A stretch of DNA of 64,000 bases from Impatiens glandulifera (Eukaryota > Streptophyta > Magnoliopsida > Ericales > Balsaminaceae): contig NC_061862.1 in the NCBI RefSeq assembly GCF_907164915.1, positions 92,273,995 through 92,337,994 on the forward strand, read 5' to 3'. Below the pieces are notes generated by a model, which saw nothing but the letters and a program-made list of their open reading frames with translations, had not been told where the DNA came from and did no database searches. Each line of letters begins with the position of its first letter. The stretch's first letter is position 1. This document shows positions 1-11,155 of this stretch, one piece after another. A program made the position numbers and the translations under genes.

Positions 1-790
1 GGTTGATGGCTCAAGTTGGCCAAATTTCGGACAAAAGTCATTAATGATTTTTTGTCTTGCTTAGCCAAATTTTATCCCTTTAGGTAATGATTCGGGTTAG
101 GCTTATATGCAAAATGATCATACTAGTAAGGCGATAGTTATGCTTTTTGACTTCCATCATTTGGTCAAGGGTTGAGCGTGTTCCATTTGTTTAAAAATCA
201 AACTTTATGACTTGTTCTTATCCAGCATCGCGAAGAAGATGAATCTCGATTACGGACGCGAGTCTAGGCGCGGTCTTGGGTGTTCTATTAGCTTGGGCGT
301 TTTGAATATTTTCTTCTAGTTTGGGCGTTAACCCTGCTAATAGAACGCCCAAGACCGCGCCTTGGGCCAAACAACTTTGTTCCTATTTGACATTCTCTAC
401 TTCAATTTTTTTAATTAACCTACAAAATAAACAAAAATTAATTAATTGACGTAAAAAAATATTTTTGTCTATTTTATTTATTATATTACTTTAGGTAGTT
501 TCTTTTTAGATGTTCTATTTTATACTTAAAATTTATAATTTATTATCAATTTATCATCATTAGTTTGATTTTAGGATTGATAATATAAACAAGAACTAGT
601 TGATTGAGTTCTTGAAAAAAAGTATTGAAATAATATTATTAAATGAATATTTAATATTTACAATAGTTTATCTATTTATAAAAATAATAGAAAAGTTAAT
701 TAATATGAGAAAAACTTAAGAATTAATTAATATATAGAGTCTAATTAATATGAGATAAATATATGATTTCTCTCAAATGTTTAATACTAT
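1..790. other. AT-rich intergenic DNA with a strong inverted repeat; no gene
   Basis: I see no coding region. The first 240 bases are of mixed composition and unrecognised. A 27-bp inverted repeat lies at 266-362 and is listed separately. Bases 400-790 are AT-rich. If the copia element on the minus strand keeps its 3' LTR, that LTR starts near 794 and runs leftward into this stretch, but I could not find its far end. Confidence 0.5.
266..362. repeat. 27-bp inverted repeat (hairpin) with 43-nt loop
   Basis: The left arm 266-292 and right arm 336-362 are complementary at 26 of 27 positions; the one exception is a T opposite G, which would still pair in RNA. The arms are GC-rich in a very AT-rich setting. 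The sequence GGGCGTT occurs twice in the loop and a similar string lies in the arms. It could be the end of a foldback element or a hairpin precursor; the sequence alone does not decide. Confidence 0.8.
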
Positions 791-829
791 ATCATCCCCT
801 TTCAAGAAAAAAAGTGAGGTACAAACCGT

Positions 830-1377
830 GAACTTGCTACGTAAAAGATATCAGTCACTTGATCTTCAATAAGAATGTACTGAATGAGTAGTTGTTTACG
901 AGCAACTTTTTCTCGAACAAAGTGAAAATTGATTTCAATATGTTTTGCGCGAGTATGAAATACTGGGTGGCTGATAAGAATTCGATACCAATATTATCAC
1001 ACCATAGAACTGGGGAAGAAGAAAGTGAAACTCAAAGTTCACTAAATAAAATTTAATCCAACAAAGATCAACACTAGTATATGCAAGATCACGATATTCA
1101 GATTCAGTACTAGAGTGAGCAACTACTTGGTGTTTCTTAGAATTCCAAGAAATGAGGTTGTCACCTAGAAAAATATAAAATCCAGTTTTTGAACGACGAT
1201 CATTATGACATCCTTCCTTGTTAGCATCAGAGTAGACAACAAGAGTGAATTGTGAAATTGGACCAAAATAGATCCCATGACGAGGAGTATGAAGAAGATA
1301 TCAAATAATACGTTTAACCACTCCCTAATGAGAAGAAGTGAGAATTTGCATGAACTGACCCGCTTAATTGACAACAA
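830..1377 (-). pseudogene. copia RNase H domain remnant
   Basis: Minus-strand translation in shifting frames gives the copia RNase H signatures VVAHSSTESEYRDLA (about 1130-1080), then LWCDN-like and [22 protein letters not shown] stretches at about 1010-890. Several frame changes show that it is non-functional. It is the 3' end of the copia polyprotein. Confidence 0.85.
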
Positions 1378-1408
1378 AGGCTAACTCAAGACGAGTGAGT
1401 GTAAGATA

Positions 1409-1646
1409 TTATAGAGCCCCTATTATACTCCGATAGAGAAACAAATCAGATGAATGATCACTATCATGTTTAAAAAGAGAGGTGTTAGCAAAGACGGGAG
1501 TGTGTAATGACTTTGCTTGAAGCATTTCAGTTCGAGTGAGAATATTATCAACATACTTGGATTGACAAAGAAATAAATCATCTTTGGTACAAGTGACTTC
1601 CATTCCAAGAAAGTAATGTAATTGACATAAATCTTTAACAGAGAAT
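1409..1646 (-). pseudogene. copia reverse transcriptase, C-terminal half
   Basis: The minus-strand reading frame contains the copia RT signature KDL.QLHYFLGMEV, followed by CQSKYVDNIL. This is the segment that follows the YVDD box in intact copia polymerases. The missing N-terminal part lies 3.2 kb away at 4815-5193, beyond the solo LTR. When one copy of the duplicated AGTTT is ignored, the two halves are adjacent with a single-base frameshift, so the insertion explains the split. Confidence 0.9.
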
Positions 1647-1651
1647 AGTTT

Positions 1652-4600
1652 TGTAAGCATGAAAATTTGACCTACCCAAATATTCAAATAATATTATTAT
1701 CTTTAATAATATTTTGAATTTTTATATTTAAAATAACCCAAATGAGGAATTAAAATCAAATTAGGGTTAATTATTGTAATAATTAAACCCTAATTATGAA
1801 AATTATTCAAAAATCCAAAAATAATTTGAGGTTAAAATATTGTATTTATTTTACCCAAATTAGACCAAAGAAGAGGTTAAAAATATTTAATTGTGATTTA
1901 ATCATAAATTATATTTAATATATGACTTAAAACAATTAAATAAATACCCCCAAAATTCCTAAAAATAACAAAAAATAAAATATGATCATAATTTTTATTA
2001 TGATTTTAGAAATATTTTTTGTGAAATTTTTGTTGAAGAAAAACGTAAAAAAATATTAAAAATCAATTTTAAATAGTTTTTTCATAAAAATAAATCTCAT
2101 AATCTAGTGTAGCAGGAACTATTTTTAATTTCTGAAACAGGAATATGGACCATCAGATGAGTGCCCAGGCATCATCTAACGTCCAAGAACACGCCACATA
2201 GACGGATGCAGCGAAAGCACGTGCGCCCGCCCACACTAGAACAACTAACGGGATGGACTAACCCTGTTAGTCAAGGTCGCTGGCCGCGAATGGAACGCAA
2301 ACGACATCTAACAAAATGACGTCGTTTGGATCTTCTTCTTCGTTGGAACGGAGCGCGTTTGCCGTATTCGCGATCATCGCCAGGCGATTCTTCTAGAAGC
2401 TCTAGCTCTGTCTACAACCATCCTTATGCCTCTAAATTTCGTCCACGTTCTCACCTTATCTCCACCAGAAATACCTCTTTATCTAGAAACCTTATCTCCC
2501 CCTAGATAAAGCTGCCACAACTGAGGATAAAATTAGGGATAAGTTCGTCGAATGTGAATTTCGACTTGAATTACCCCTCCTCAACCGACATACTCCTACT
2601 ATAAATACTCCCCTATAGTTTCTACACCAAATCATCAAACAAATATCAAACAATTACAACATCTTACAACACGAATCAAAGGAACAAAATCCGTCCAAGA
2701 ACTGTTTTTTAGAAAACTTTCTCCGGTGATCCTGGCTTTGATCCAGGTTTCTGGAAAGCTTCCAACACATCTAAGAAGTGTTCTCCAATTGTTGATATGA
2801 ATCCAGAACCTCTATAATTTGATTTGTAATGGAAAGTTTGAATTTTTTCAAAATTTTCAAGTTTGATCGGTTTGATCTGTTCTTGAGCTTGATTATGTGA
2901 TTTCTTTGTTTAGAATCATTCTATATATCATGTATGAACTTTATATTGAAAGAAATCAGATCAAATCAATCTGAATCAAAAATTTTTAAAAATTAAAATT
3001 GAAAATTGGAATTTGTAAAATTTGGTGTTCTTGAGTTTAATCTGAATTTTTTGGTTCAATTAGTAGCTAAACATGTTTGTTAATGTGTTAGGATAAATTC
3101 AAAGTAACTATAACACTATTTTGATCAAACTGTGTTTTTTGAAAATTTTGGATTTGATTCAGTCTTTAAAAACTGTTTTAATGTTTAAATGATGTTCTTG
3201 TTTTGATTGTTTTCAACTATATTCATCATTTTAAAGCTAATGGAACAAAAATAAGAACCTTGAAATTACCTAATTTGAAAAATCCCAAAATTTAACCTAG
3301 AAATTGTATTTATTTGTAAAGATCCAATAATCGTGATTTATGTTAGGAGGCTTTTGTTGTTCTTAATGATCATATGAACTAACTGTAACTTACAGATCAT
3401 GATTTTATGATGTGAATAAAAAATTATAGATTTCTAAAATTATGACCAAAATAAGAACACACAGTGACCGGTAATCCTCTGTCCTATTCTTCAGTTGGGA
3501 TCGAGAAAATGAACCCGGGTCTAAACTTGGGATTGAGAAAACTTATCCTACGATGGAGGACCAAGATCGGTGTTCTTCAGCTCCGACCGAAGATCACGAC
3601 CGGTGTTCTTGAGAAAGGACCGAGCCCTAAGACCAATGATTTTAGCCTAGAACCGACACCTTCAACCGAAGTTTCTAACCCTAGGATCGATGTTTCTAAC
3701 CCTAGGACCGATGTTTCTAATCTTAAGACTGAACCCTAACTTGACCTAGGCCCGGTAAACCTAATTCTAACCTTAAACTTAGGACCTTAACTAAGATCGA
3801 GCCTTCTCTTGACCCTAGACCTAAGACTCTAACCTAAGAATTAGAACCTTAGCCCGAGTCTGGGACCGAGCTTCTCGAGCCCGACTGAGCCTAGATGGGT
3901 CTAAACGGACCCAAGCCCTAGGATTTTGAACATAAGGCCTGTTTGGTTCCACTTTTCAAAATCCAAAATTATTTTTATAATTTTGGGAACTTCCCTCAAT
4001 TTTTAAATGGTTTCCCGAGGTCATAAAATAAAATATTTTGGGAATGTCTCCCCAAAACAAATATTTTCAGCTAAGACCCCATTTGAATTTATTTTTAAAA
4101 TCTAATACCTTCCTCTGACGACGTTTTCAGGTTTTGTTAACTTTATACTAGCGCAACAGGTACACACCCTTTTTAATAATTTTGTATAATTATTTACCCC
4201 ATCTAAACCTAACATTGTTTAGAACCCCTGGACTACTAAAATGGAATAAAATGTTATAAATAAATCTTTAAAATAGCCAGAATCTTTGAAAAATAAAAAT
4301 GTCCTTAGGCGGCGCGGAGGACATAGCGCGTAAACCATTTCCCGGGCGTAACAAAAATTCGAACCCCTTATAGAAACTCTAGTATAAATACATTTAAACA
4401 CGTATCATTTTATTGATTTTCATAAAATCACTTGGAAACTCTTGATTTTCAAATAAATAATCTTTTAAATTAGTTATGTTTAATTAATTAAAACCGGGTT
4501 CTAGTTAAATTGTTATTTAGCCCCTAGATTATTATTAAAATTTGAACAAATAATTAATTGTTTTTACATAATTAATATCTACCGCTCTATGTATTTTCAA

Positions 4601-4809
4601 AATCTTTTAAAAACTAAATGTTTCATTTTAAAAGAAGCCTGAAACGCAAATCAAGGTTGAAATCATTGACCTCAAGCCATATTGTCACGTGTCCACAAGA
4701 CACGTGTTAAGCTATGAAGGAACCAAGAGGACCTAATCCTAGAGGAGTTAGTAAAGCTGAGAGGGGGGACGATGAAGTTCTATAACCTATCACACTCGAC
4801 GTCCTTACA
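1652..4809 (+). mobile_element. Solo LTR (3,158 bp) inserted in copia RT
   Basis: The element begins TGTAAG and ends CTTACA, a 6-bp perfect terminal inverted repeat of the TG...CA LTR type. It is flanked on both sides by the 5-bp direct repeat AGTTT (1647-1651 and 4810-4814). It interrupts the copia reverse transcriptase. A TATA box (TATAAATAC, about 2600) with a CA-rich leader downstream suggests plus-strand transcription. I see no gag or pol inside, no primer-binding site and no internal domain, so a solo LTR left by recombination is the best reading. The great length is typical of long-LTR gypsy lineages such as Tat/Ogre, but the lineage is a guess. A 91-codon frame at 3464-3739 with degenerate repeats of VSNPR-type codons is probably not a gene. 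Confidence 0.85.
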
Positions 4810-4814
4810 AGTTT

Positions 4815-5193
4815 ATTTAATTGAAGTTAATTTTTGTTAGAAATGATTTAGAGTTGCCTATAAGAATAATATCGTTCACGCATATTAAAAAGTATGCGGT
4901 TATTTGAGGCACATTATACGTGAAGAGAGTCGTGTCAAATTTCGATTATATGAAATCAAGAGATAGTAGAGCAGTTTGGAGAGTGCATACCAAGCACGAG
5001 GAAACTATTTAAGACCGTATATAACTTTTTGAAGTTTGCATATATGATTAGGAAAATTTGGATGGACAAATTGGGTGGTTGTGCCATGTAAACTTCTTCT
5101 TGTAGAGACCCATAAAAAATGCATTACTAATAACAGTTGATGAATGAACCATTGATAATAAAGACTAACACGAATAATAGTGGGTTTTTCCAC
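4815..5193 (-). pseudogene. copia reverse transcriptase, N-terminal half
   Basis: The minus strand reads FVHPNFPNHICKLQKVIYGLK and then, after a stop, PRAWY. This is the copia RT block that precedes the catalytic YVDD; the YVDD equivalent follows as CVNDII. Stops and frameshifts are present. The left end abuts the solo LTR target duplication. Confidence 0.9.
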
Positions 5194-5699
5194 GTGACTA
5201 AATGTTTCTTCATAATCAATACATTGTTATTGATGGAACCCTTTAGTCAAAAGATGTGATGTATGTCAATCAATAGACCCATCAACTTTATGCTTAAGTT
5301 TGAAAACTCATTTACATCTAACAAGATTATGAGATGGTGTATGAGGAATAAGAGACCATGTTTTGTTCTGAGTAAGAGCATTATATTCATTTATCATGGC
5401 TAGACGTTATTGCGGGTCCATATTAGCTTTAATAAAACACGTAGGTGTGATAGTAGAAGAAGTAGCAATGAGAGCTGAGGAGGACATGGATTGTGCTTTG
5501 TTGCATGTGATCATTTGATGAGTAGAAGATTTATGTGCATTAACTGTTGTGATAATTTATTGTGTTGAAGGAACGATAATAATAGTATAATAAGATGATA
5601 TAGTGTTTGGTGATGTTGTGGAGGTCGATGAGGGTAATGGTGGAGACAATGAAGTGATGTGAGATAATAGAGGTGGTATTGATGAATTAAGTATAATTG

Positions 5700-6560
5700 T
5701 TATAAGAGAGTCTTATTATTTTCAGGTGATTTAGATAAGTGCACAAGGTCCTTACTTTTAAAAAGAAAAGTGAGTTCGTCAAAAGTGACATGTCGAAAGA
5801 TAAATATTCGTTTAGACAAAATGTGAATATATTTATAACCTTTGTTAGATGAGTTGTAACCAAGGAAACCACATTCAGTAGTATGAAAATCGAGTTTGTG
5901 TTGATTGTACATTCGTGTGAGTGGATAGCAAGAATACCCAAATGTCTTCCAAAAATCATAGTCATGAGAAGAGTTAAATATAGTCTTGAATGATGATTGT
6001 TGATGTAATGTCGGAGTAGGAAGACAATTGATAAGATATGTGGTCATTTCAAAATCTTCACTCCAATAATGTAGTGGCATAGATGTAAGAGCCAATAAAG
6101 TGAGACTAGTTTCCATAATGTGAAGAATTTTTTGTTTAGCAAAACCGTTTTGCTCATTAGTATGTGGGCAAAATAAGTGATGTAAAATATCATGATGATC
6201 TGTTAATTATTCGAAATTTATATTTTCTCCTCCCTAGTCAATTTGCAATATTTTTATTTTACGACTAAACAAACTTTAACAAGTCGTAGAAATTTGATAA
6301 ACATATTCAAAACATCAGACTTTTTCTTTAGCGGATATATCCATGTGAATTTACTAAAATCATCCACAAAATGTACGAAATAACAAAAACTAGTAGACGA
6401 AAATTCAGGAGCAAGTCCTTAAACATTCAATGCATTGGGTCTAAATGAGATATGGATGTAAATTTAGAAGCCAAAAAAGATAGTTATGTGCTTTCCCATA
6501 TTGACATGATCTACACAAAATTAGTATTACTACCTAAAACTAGTAATTTAAAGTGTGATA
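5700..6560 (-). pseudogene. copia integrase remnant
   Basis: A 138-codon open stretch (6116-5700) shows the C-terminal integrase region: METSLTLLALTSMPLHYW, YLINCLPTPTL, FWKTFGYSCYP, CGFLGYNSSNKGYKY and a terminal FDE. Upstream sequence to about 6560 continues the integrase core in broken frames. This is a fossil within the copia element. Confidence 0.88.
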
Positions 6561-6987
6561 TAACTAAAGATGTAATAGCGCTAGAATGATGTTCAAGTCG
6601 TGAATGTCAAATTTGAGTCCGAGATCGAATACCAATAAACACTTGTTTATTAGAACATGTTGAAAACGAACTTTCAATAGGGTAAATGCAATAAAGTACG
6701 TCCTTGAGTAATCCCTTAAGAAGTACTGTCTTCGTATCTCGGTTTTTAATAAGACAAACATTCGGGTGAAGTTCAAAAAACATGTTATTATTAGATGAAA
6801 ATATCACGACACTCATCAGATTTTTAGTAATATCTGAACGTGTAAGATATTATGTAAGATGAGAGGTTTTTGGTGATTTAAAATTTTAGTGGTACCTATA
6901 ATATTATAAATATTTAGAGGCATACATTTTTCAACTTTAATAGTTTGAGTACATGTATAAGGAGCATGTACGTGTAGATTATTAAGA

Positions 6988-7560
6988 TCAGAAGTAATAT
7001 GGTCGGTAACACCCGAATCTGGACACCAAGTGGATTCTACAATAGTACGATGTAACTAACATTGTCGTAAGATTTATAAAATGATTAAAACAAGGGCACT
7101 CGAGAGCACTATGTCCCTTTACATTACATATTTGACAAGGTGGATTATAAAAATAACTTTCAGAGCGATGACCAATTTTATGACAAAAAATACATTGTGG
7201 ACGATTATTGTCTCGATTCTGTCTTCGATTTTTTCCACCTCCATGCCCATAAATATAAACAACATTCACTGAAACGTCTGAGAGTGAAATATTTTAATAA
7301 TGGAATTTTCTTTTTTAAAATATGAGTTGTTATTCATGATTTAAAAGGTTGTTTGTCATCTCATTAAACGATAGATTTTGTCTAGAAGTTAGAGCACATA
7401 TCATTGACTCGAATTCGTCTCTAAGTCCGTTGAGTAGAGTTAGTTGCAGATCTTGATCAGACAGCATATTGTCTGGCAACGATAAGTACATCTGACATAT
7501 TTCTGATATGTTGAATAAAGTTAAGAAGAGAATCGCTACATTTGTGTGCGTTTAGGAGTT
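6988..7560 (-). pseudogene. copia gag and zinc-knuckle remnant
   Basis: The minus strand encodes an arginine- and asparagine-rich stretch followed by CIFCHKIGHRSESYF and CQICNVKGHSALEC. The second matches the C-x2-C-x4-H-x4-C nucleic-acid-binding knuckle; the first has lost its last cysteine. Sequence upstream (7330-7560) resembles the end of a copia gag domain, including LTLLNGLRDEFESM. The 5' end of gag and the leader are missing. Confidence 0.85.
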
Positions 7561-7564
7561 GACT

Positions 7565-7830
7565 CCGTAATTAAAATAATTGTGCCTATATTGTTTCGTG
7601 TGTATACTCGTGCTCATGTCTATATTCGTCTCGTGTCCGTGTCGACTTGTGACCGTGTTACGATCGTATAAACTCATAATTGTGTCATTATCGTGTCGTC
7701 TTGTGCGTGTGTCGTGTCCAACCCACGACCTGAGTGAGATAATATCGTATTGTGTCGTTCCGTACTAATATTGTGTCGTTCCGTTCTAATATCGTGTTGA
7801 ATTGTGTCAATTCGTGTTAATTAATTATTG
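7565..7830. repeat. GTGTC-rich dispersed repeat, copy 1
   Basis: This stretch is full of TCGTGTC and GTGTCG words and closely resembles 18650-18865 in the same order (GACCGTGTTACGATCGTA, then AAACTCATAAT, then CAACCCACGACCT). It is a member of a dispersed family. Such GTGTCG-rich blocks are common in plant DNA transposons and MITEs, but I cannot name the family. It truncates the 5' end of the copia element. Confidence 0.75.
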
Positions 7831-8829
7831 GCGGAATTTAGTTTAAGGTGGAATTTAGTTTAAGGTCACAATTTGATCTAATAAATGGTTCTAAAGCCAA
7901 GAGTCTAAATGTATGAGAAACTTAAAAGAATCAGAATTGTAAAGAGTTCAAAAGACCGTACTTTTCTGATGATGGAATGGAGGAAAATATGCTTCACTAT
8001 TTGTACAAATATCTGCAAAGTAATTGTCTAATATTTTATTTATATGATGATGAAGTAAAAATATATATGTATATATCAATATCATGACAGCATGGAGGCA
8101 ACTAATTAAAAACCCTATACTACCAATAATTATATGTCTATTTGCCGTCCTGATATTCTCACCCACCAGATTATGACCCACTTTTTTTTTTTTATAATTT
8201 TATTCAATTTATTTTACATTAATTAATTAAATTCCTCTGGTGTCTAATCAGGTTCTAAAATTAACATCACAACTGCTTATCAGTCTTTTTAAAATATATT
8301 AAATTATAATAAACCTACCTAACACAATTACTTTATTTTTTTATAAATAAATTAACCTAACAATTACGTAATTTATGCATAAATTAAAAAGAAGTCTTTA
8401 AAATATTAACAACCCATTAAATCTATTTGGAATGTTTCTTATGTCAATTAATGTTTATTATCATATGATAAGTTTATCCAAATACTGATGGTATATGTTT
8501 TATAGATTTTAAACAACAAAATCTATGATACGTTTATTCAATGTTTTCTAAAAATAATATTGACATTTATGTCAAAAATTAAATTCTAGTGAGTTGTCTA
8601 AAAGGAGTTTGTGTTTAATTAAGTTTTAAAAACTAAAATTTTGTCATGATATTTTTTTGTTAAATAAAACCTTAAACTTGTCAAAATTAAAGTGATTTTT
8701 ATTTTGTATAAATTTAATTATTTAGATTTTGTATACCATTCAAAATATTATATATGTTATGTATTTTTATTTCATTTTTATATTTAAAGTTTGTTTAATT
8801 GATCATAACATAATAAACTAATCATTTAT
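7831..8829. other. AT-rich intergenic DNA, nothing recognised
   Basis: No coding region or clear repeat was recognised. A tandem partial duplication of GGCGGAATTTAGTTTAAGG lies at about 7831-7866. Confidence 0.4.
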
Positions 8830-9062
8830 CTTAGGTGGCTAATTCACGAAGTTCGTGTTTCTCGGGTTGAGCAATACTAACCTAAACAATGACATGTTTA
8901 GTAATTATGATAAAAAAAATATTTAAACCTGACTTGTTAATTTTTAATTGACTCAAACCTCCTATCTGGTTGATTTGACTAACTCGAACTCAATCCGATA
9001 TAATTAATATTTCAGACTAAAATAACATTAACACAAAAAAATAATAAAGTTAAATCTCAAAT
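8830..9062. repeat. Dispersed repeat related to 12880-13160
   Basis: Both places share an ordered set of words: GACATGTTTA.TAATTA, then ACTCGAAC.CAAT, then TTAACACAAA, then AAATCACAAATCTATTTA-like sequence. The GGGTTGA/ACCCGA vocabulary is typical of plant hAT-like MITEs. Ends were not determined. Confidence 0.55.
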
Positions 9063-9535
9063 TCATTTAAAAAAACGTTGCTTCTCAGAAGATCTCGGAC
9101 TGAGTCTATTTACGAAAAAAGAAGCAAAGTGAACTTTGCCTTGAACGGACAAAATTTATTACAAAAGAAAAATTATAACAAAATTTGAATGAGACTTCCT
9201 GATTTCAACCCTAACTCAAACAGAGATTGTTGAACCTAGACATTTAATATCTTAGTGTAAAAAACCGTTTTTAGAGAGTTTTAAGAATTGATCAGTGACA
9301 AGTTTTGAAGATGTAAAACTAGGAAGTGGATTTATATATAAATAAATATATTAATAAGTCCTATATATAATTTTTAATAATAATAAAATTACTTTGAAAA
9401 AGCAAAGTATGCCCAATGCTCTCCCAGTTGGCCATTTTCCAATCAAAATCCACAAACCATACAAATTGTTTGGCACCTGTGGCCCACCACCATTGTCACC
9501 CTAAAAAAAATCAACTTTTCCCATCCTCAACTCAA
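9063..9535. other. 3' flank of the GRAS gene
   Basis: There is no coding region of its own; the small plus-strand frame from 9416 is antisense to the gene end. It would hold the 3' UTR of the minus-strand GRAS gene, but no unambiguous poly(A) signal can be assigned. Confidence 0.4.
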
Positions 9536-11155
9536 TCAAGGTTTCCACGCACTAGCCCAAACCACCGGCTGTTCCTTCCACGTCAAGAATATTCCGGCGG
9601 TGGCTCCGGCGCCTACACTACACTGATTCATTGACCATCCTTCTTTATATCTTCTCAACAAAGCTCTAACATCATCATTCACTTCATCACTAAATAAAAC
9701 CGGTCCAAACCCACCACCATGAAACCTCCTCGACCACCCCTCCGCCGTCTCTCTCTGTTCAGTCGAATCAGATGGCTCACACGCAACCAGATCCACGATC
9801 GCACGTCCAGCAGCTCTCTCGAGCATCAATCTCTCGTTACTCGTCCTCGGAAAACTATCTTCTAATGTCTCGAAATAAACCCTAAACCATTTCAAGCATT
9901 CCTCGAAACCTTTTAGGAAACCATACCCGTCGATTCCTATTTCGAGATCGGCTTCCTCCTCAACCACAGTCACCACACGCGGATTCATGTTTCGAAACAT
10001 GGAGAGGACAGTATCCCGACAGTTTCCAACCGACCGAACAGAATGCAACGTACCTACACTCAAGTCATACCAAAAAAAATAAAAATAAACACTTGTCATA
10101 AGCCATGATATGATTAACAACAACATCGTACCTATACAGTTAACAGCTAAGGCCTCGTCGTCTTTCAAATCAAGTTGACTTAAGTTCAATCCAGACAGAT
10201 CTCCCGCGTGATATATTATGTTGAACTTAAACGGAACTCCCATTAGTCTAGCGAATTTCTCCAGCCGACTTCCGATTTCCTTCATAACCCTCTGAACTCC
10301 ACCGCCGCCCCCGGAAGTTGAGACGACTGTCGTGATTCGTAAGTGAGGTGTGTCGTCGGTTCGAGTCGCGAGTGCTTCGAGTAGAGTTGGCCATTGAGTG
10401 CAATAAGTGTTGCTAATATCAACAATGTGAATCTTTGCTTCCCCTTCAACGGCTTCAATGATTGCACCATTACATGCTACGTGACCGAACGTGGTCCAAG
10501 GGCTGACCTCTTGAAACCTTAGAACCATTTTTCTAGTTGACTCGAAAGAGCAATTCTTCTCGGATGTAGATGACAACATTTTAAGAGTCCTATGGCCGGA
10601 ATCTGTCATTCTTCCGAAAAGTGCTTGGAGAAAGTAGGACGCGAGTTTCTGATCCACGTCTCCGTAAGGAGAGCTTATCTCGTTTAACATCCATATGAGT
10701 TGTTGTAGGCGGCCGCTGTTCTTGTCAACCAAGGCACGCGCAGCCTCGAGAAGAACGTCGAAAGCCCATTTTCCGGTAGCGAGGGAAGAGGTGAAGTCGT
10801 TTGTGATATCGCAAGCGATCGGAGTTAGATTTTGCTGTTGGTGGTGGTGGTGGTGGTTGTTGTGGTTGTGGTTATAAGGGTTGTAGTAGTTAGTTTGTAT
10901 GGAGGAGGAAGAAGAGAAGTCTTCTTCATCCATGAAAAGGTTGAAGCATTCTTGATCTTGATCTTGTTGTTGTTGTTGTTGATGATGTTGGAGATGATTA
11001 ATGGAGATGGGATAGTTGTTGGATCTAGGAGAACTTGTTGAAGTTGTTCGACTTGTGGTTGTGAAAGAGGATGTCTGATCGGATTGTTGATGTTGTTGAT
11101 GATGTTTGTGTTGTTGTTGTTGTTGGAGATTAACGAGTCTGAATAAGGTATCCAT
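9536..11155 (-). CDS. SHR: SHORT-ROOT-type GRAS transcription regulator
   Basis: This nuclear regulator of the GRAS family is known from other plants to move from the stele into the endodermis and partner with SCARECROW in root radial patterning. The start MDTLFRLV is the characteristic SHR N-terminus. Residues 11-110 are low-complexity Q, H, N, S and T runs. The GRAS domain begins at about 128 ([16 protein letters not shown]). The VHIID-type core is IHIVD at 242-246. The C-terminal SAW motif reads VVWASAWKP. The frame is open for 539 codons, but 10054-10131 looks like a 78-bp GT-AG intron. Without it the key junction reads NCIGTLHSV, as in SHR orthologs, and the protein is 513 residues, near the usual size. 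Exons: 10132-11155 and 9536-10053. The stop is TGA at 9536-9538. Confidence 0.93.
   Translation of the reverse strand: MDTLFRLVNLQQQQQHKHHQQHQQSDQTSSFTTTSRTTSTSSPRSNNYPISINHLQHHQQQQQQDQDQECFNLFMDEEDFSSSSSIQTNYYNPYNHNHNNHHHHHQQQNLTPIACDITNDFTSSLATGKWAFDVLLEAARALVDKNSGRLQQLIWMLNEISSPYGDVDQKLASYFLQALFGRMTDSGHRTLKMLSSTSEKNCSFESTRKMVLRFQEVSPWTTFGHVACNGAIIEAVEGEAKIHIVDISNTYCTQWPTLLEALATRTDDTPHLRITTVVSTSGGGGGVQRVMKEIGSRLEKFARLMGVPFKFNIIYHAGDLSGLNLSQLDLKDDEALAVNCIGTMLLLIISWLMTSVYFYFFWYDLSVGTLHSVRSVGNCRDTVLSMFRNMNPRVVTVVEEEADLEIGIDGYGFLKGFEECLKWFRVYFETLEDSFPRTSNERLMLERAAGRAIVDLVACEPSDSTEQRETAEGWSRRFHGGGFGPVLFSDEVNDDVRALLRRYKEGWSMNQCSVGAGATAGIFLTWKEQPVVWASAWKP
10054..10131 (-). other. 78-bp in-frame intron in SHR, flanked by TAGGTACG repeats
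   Basis: On the minus strand the donor is ATAG|GTACG and the acceptor is GTAG|GTACG, so the octamer TAGGTACG stands at both boundaries. The inside is T-rich before the acceptor, as in plant introns. Its length is a multiple of three and it has no stop, so retention would add 26 mostly hydrophobic residues between CIG and TLHSV. The conserved family sequence runs straight across the junction, which argues for splicing. No transcript was available to confirm it. Confidence 0.8.

Larger units (their letters stand above)
794..7565 (-). mobile_element. Degenerate Ty1/copia retrotransposon, interrupted and 5'-truncated
   Basis: Read on the minus strand, the copia order is visible: gag remnant (about 7560-7330), two CCHC-like zinc-knuckle stretches (about 7200-7100; the second reads CQICNVKGHSALEC), a protease-like DSG region (about 7010), integrase (about 6560-5700, with the FGYSCYP and CGFLGY core blocks), reverse transcriptase (about 5200-4815, continuing at 1646-1409) and RNase H (1377-830). 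The YVDD catalytic motif is degraded to CVND near 4870. Frameshifts and stops occur throughout, so the element is dead. A purine tract AGGGGA at 800-795 is followed by TG, which fits a polypurine tract and LTR start. No 5' LTR is seen; the 5' end runs into a GTGTC-rich repeat. A solo LTR occupies 1652-4809. Confidence 0.9.

Noticed and set aside
3464..3739. 91-codon frame with VSNPR-type repeats inside the solo LTR
   Set aside because: It lies within an LTR, arises from a short degenerate repeat (CTAACCCTAGGACCGATGTTT-like), and has no known domain.
10695..11041. Plus-strand frames with poly-V and poly-L tracts
   Set aside because: They are antisense shadows of the CAA/CAT repeats encoding Q and H runs in SHR.
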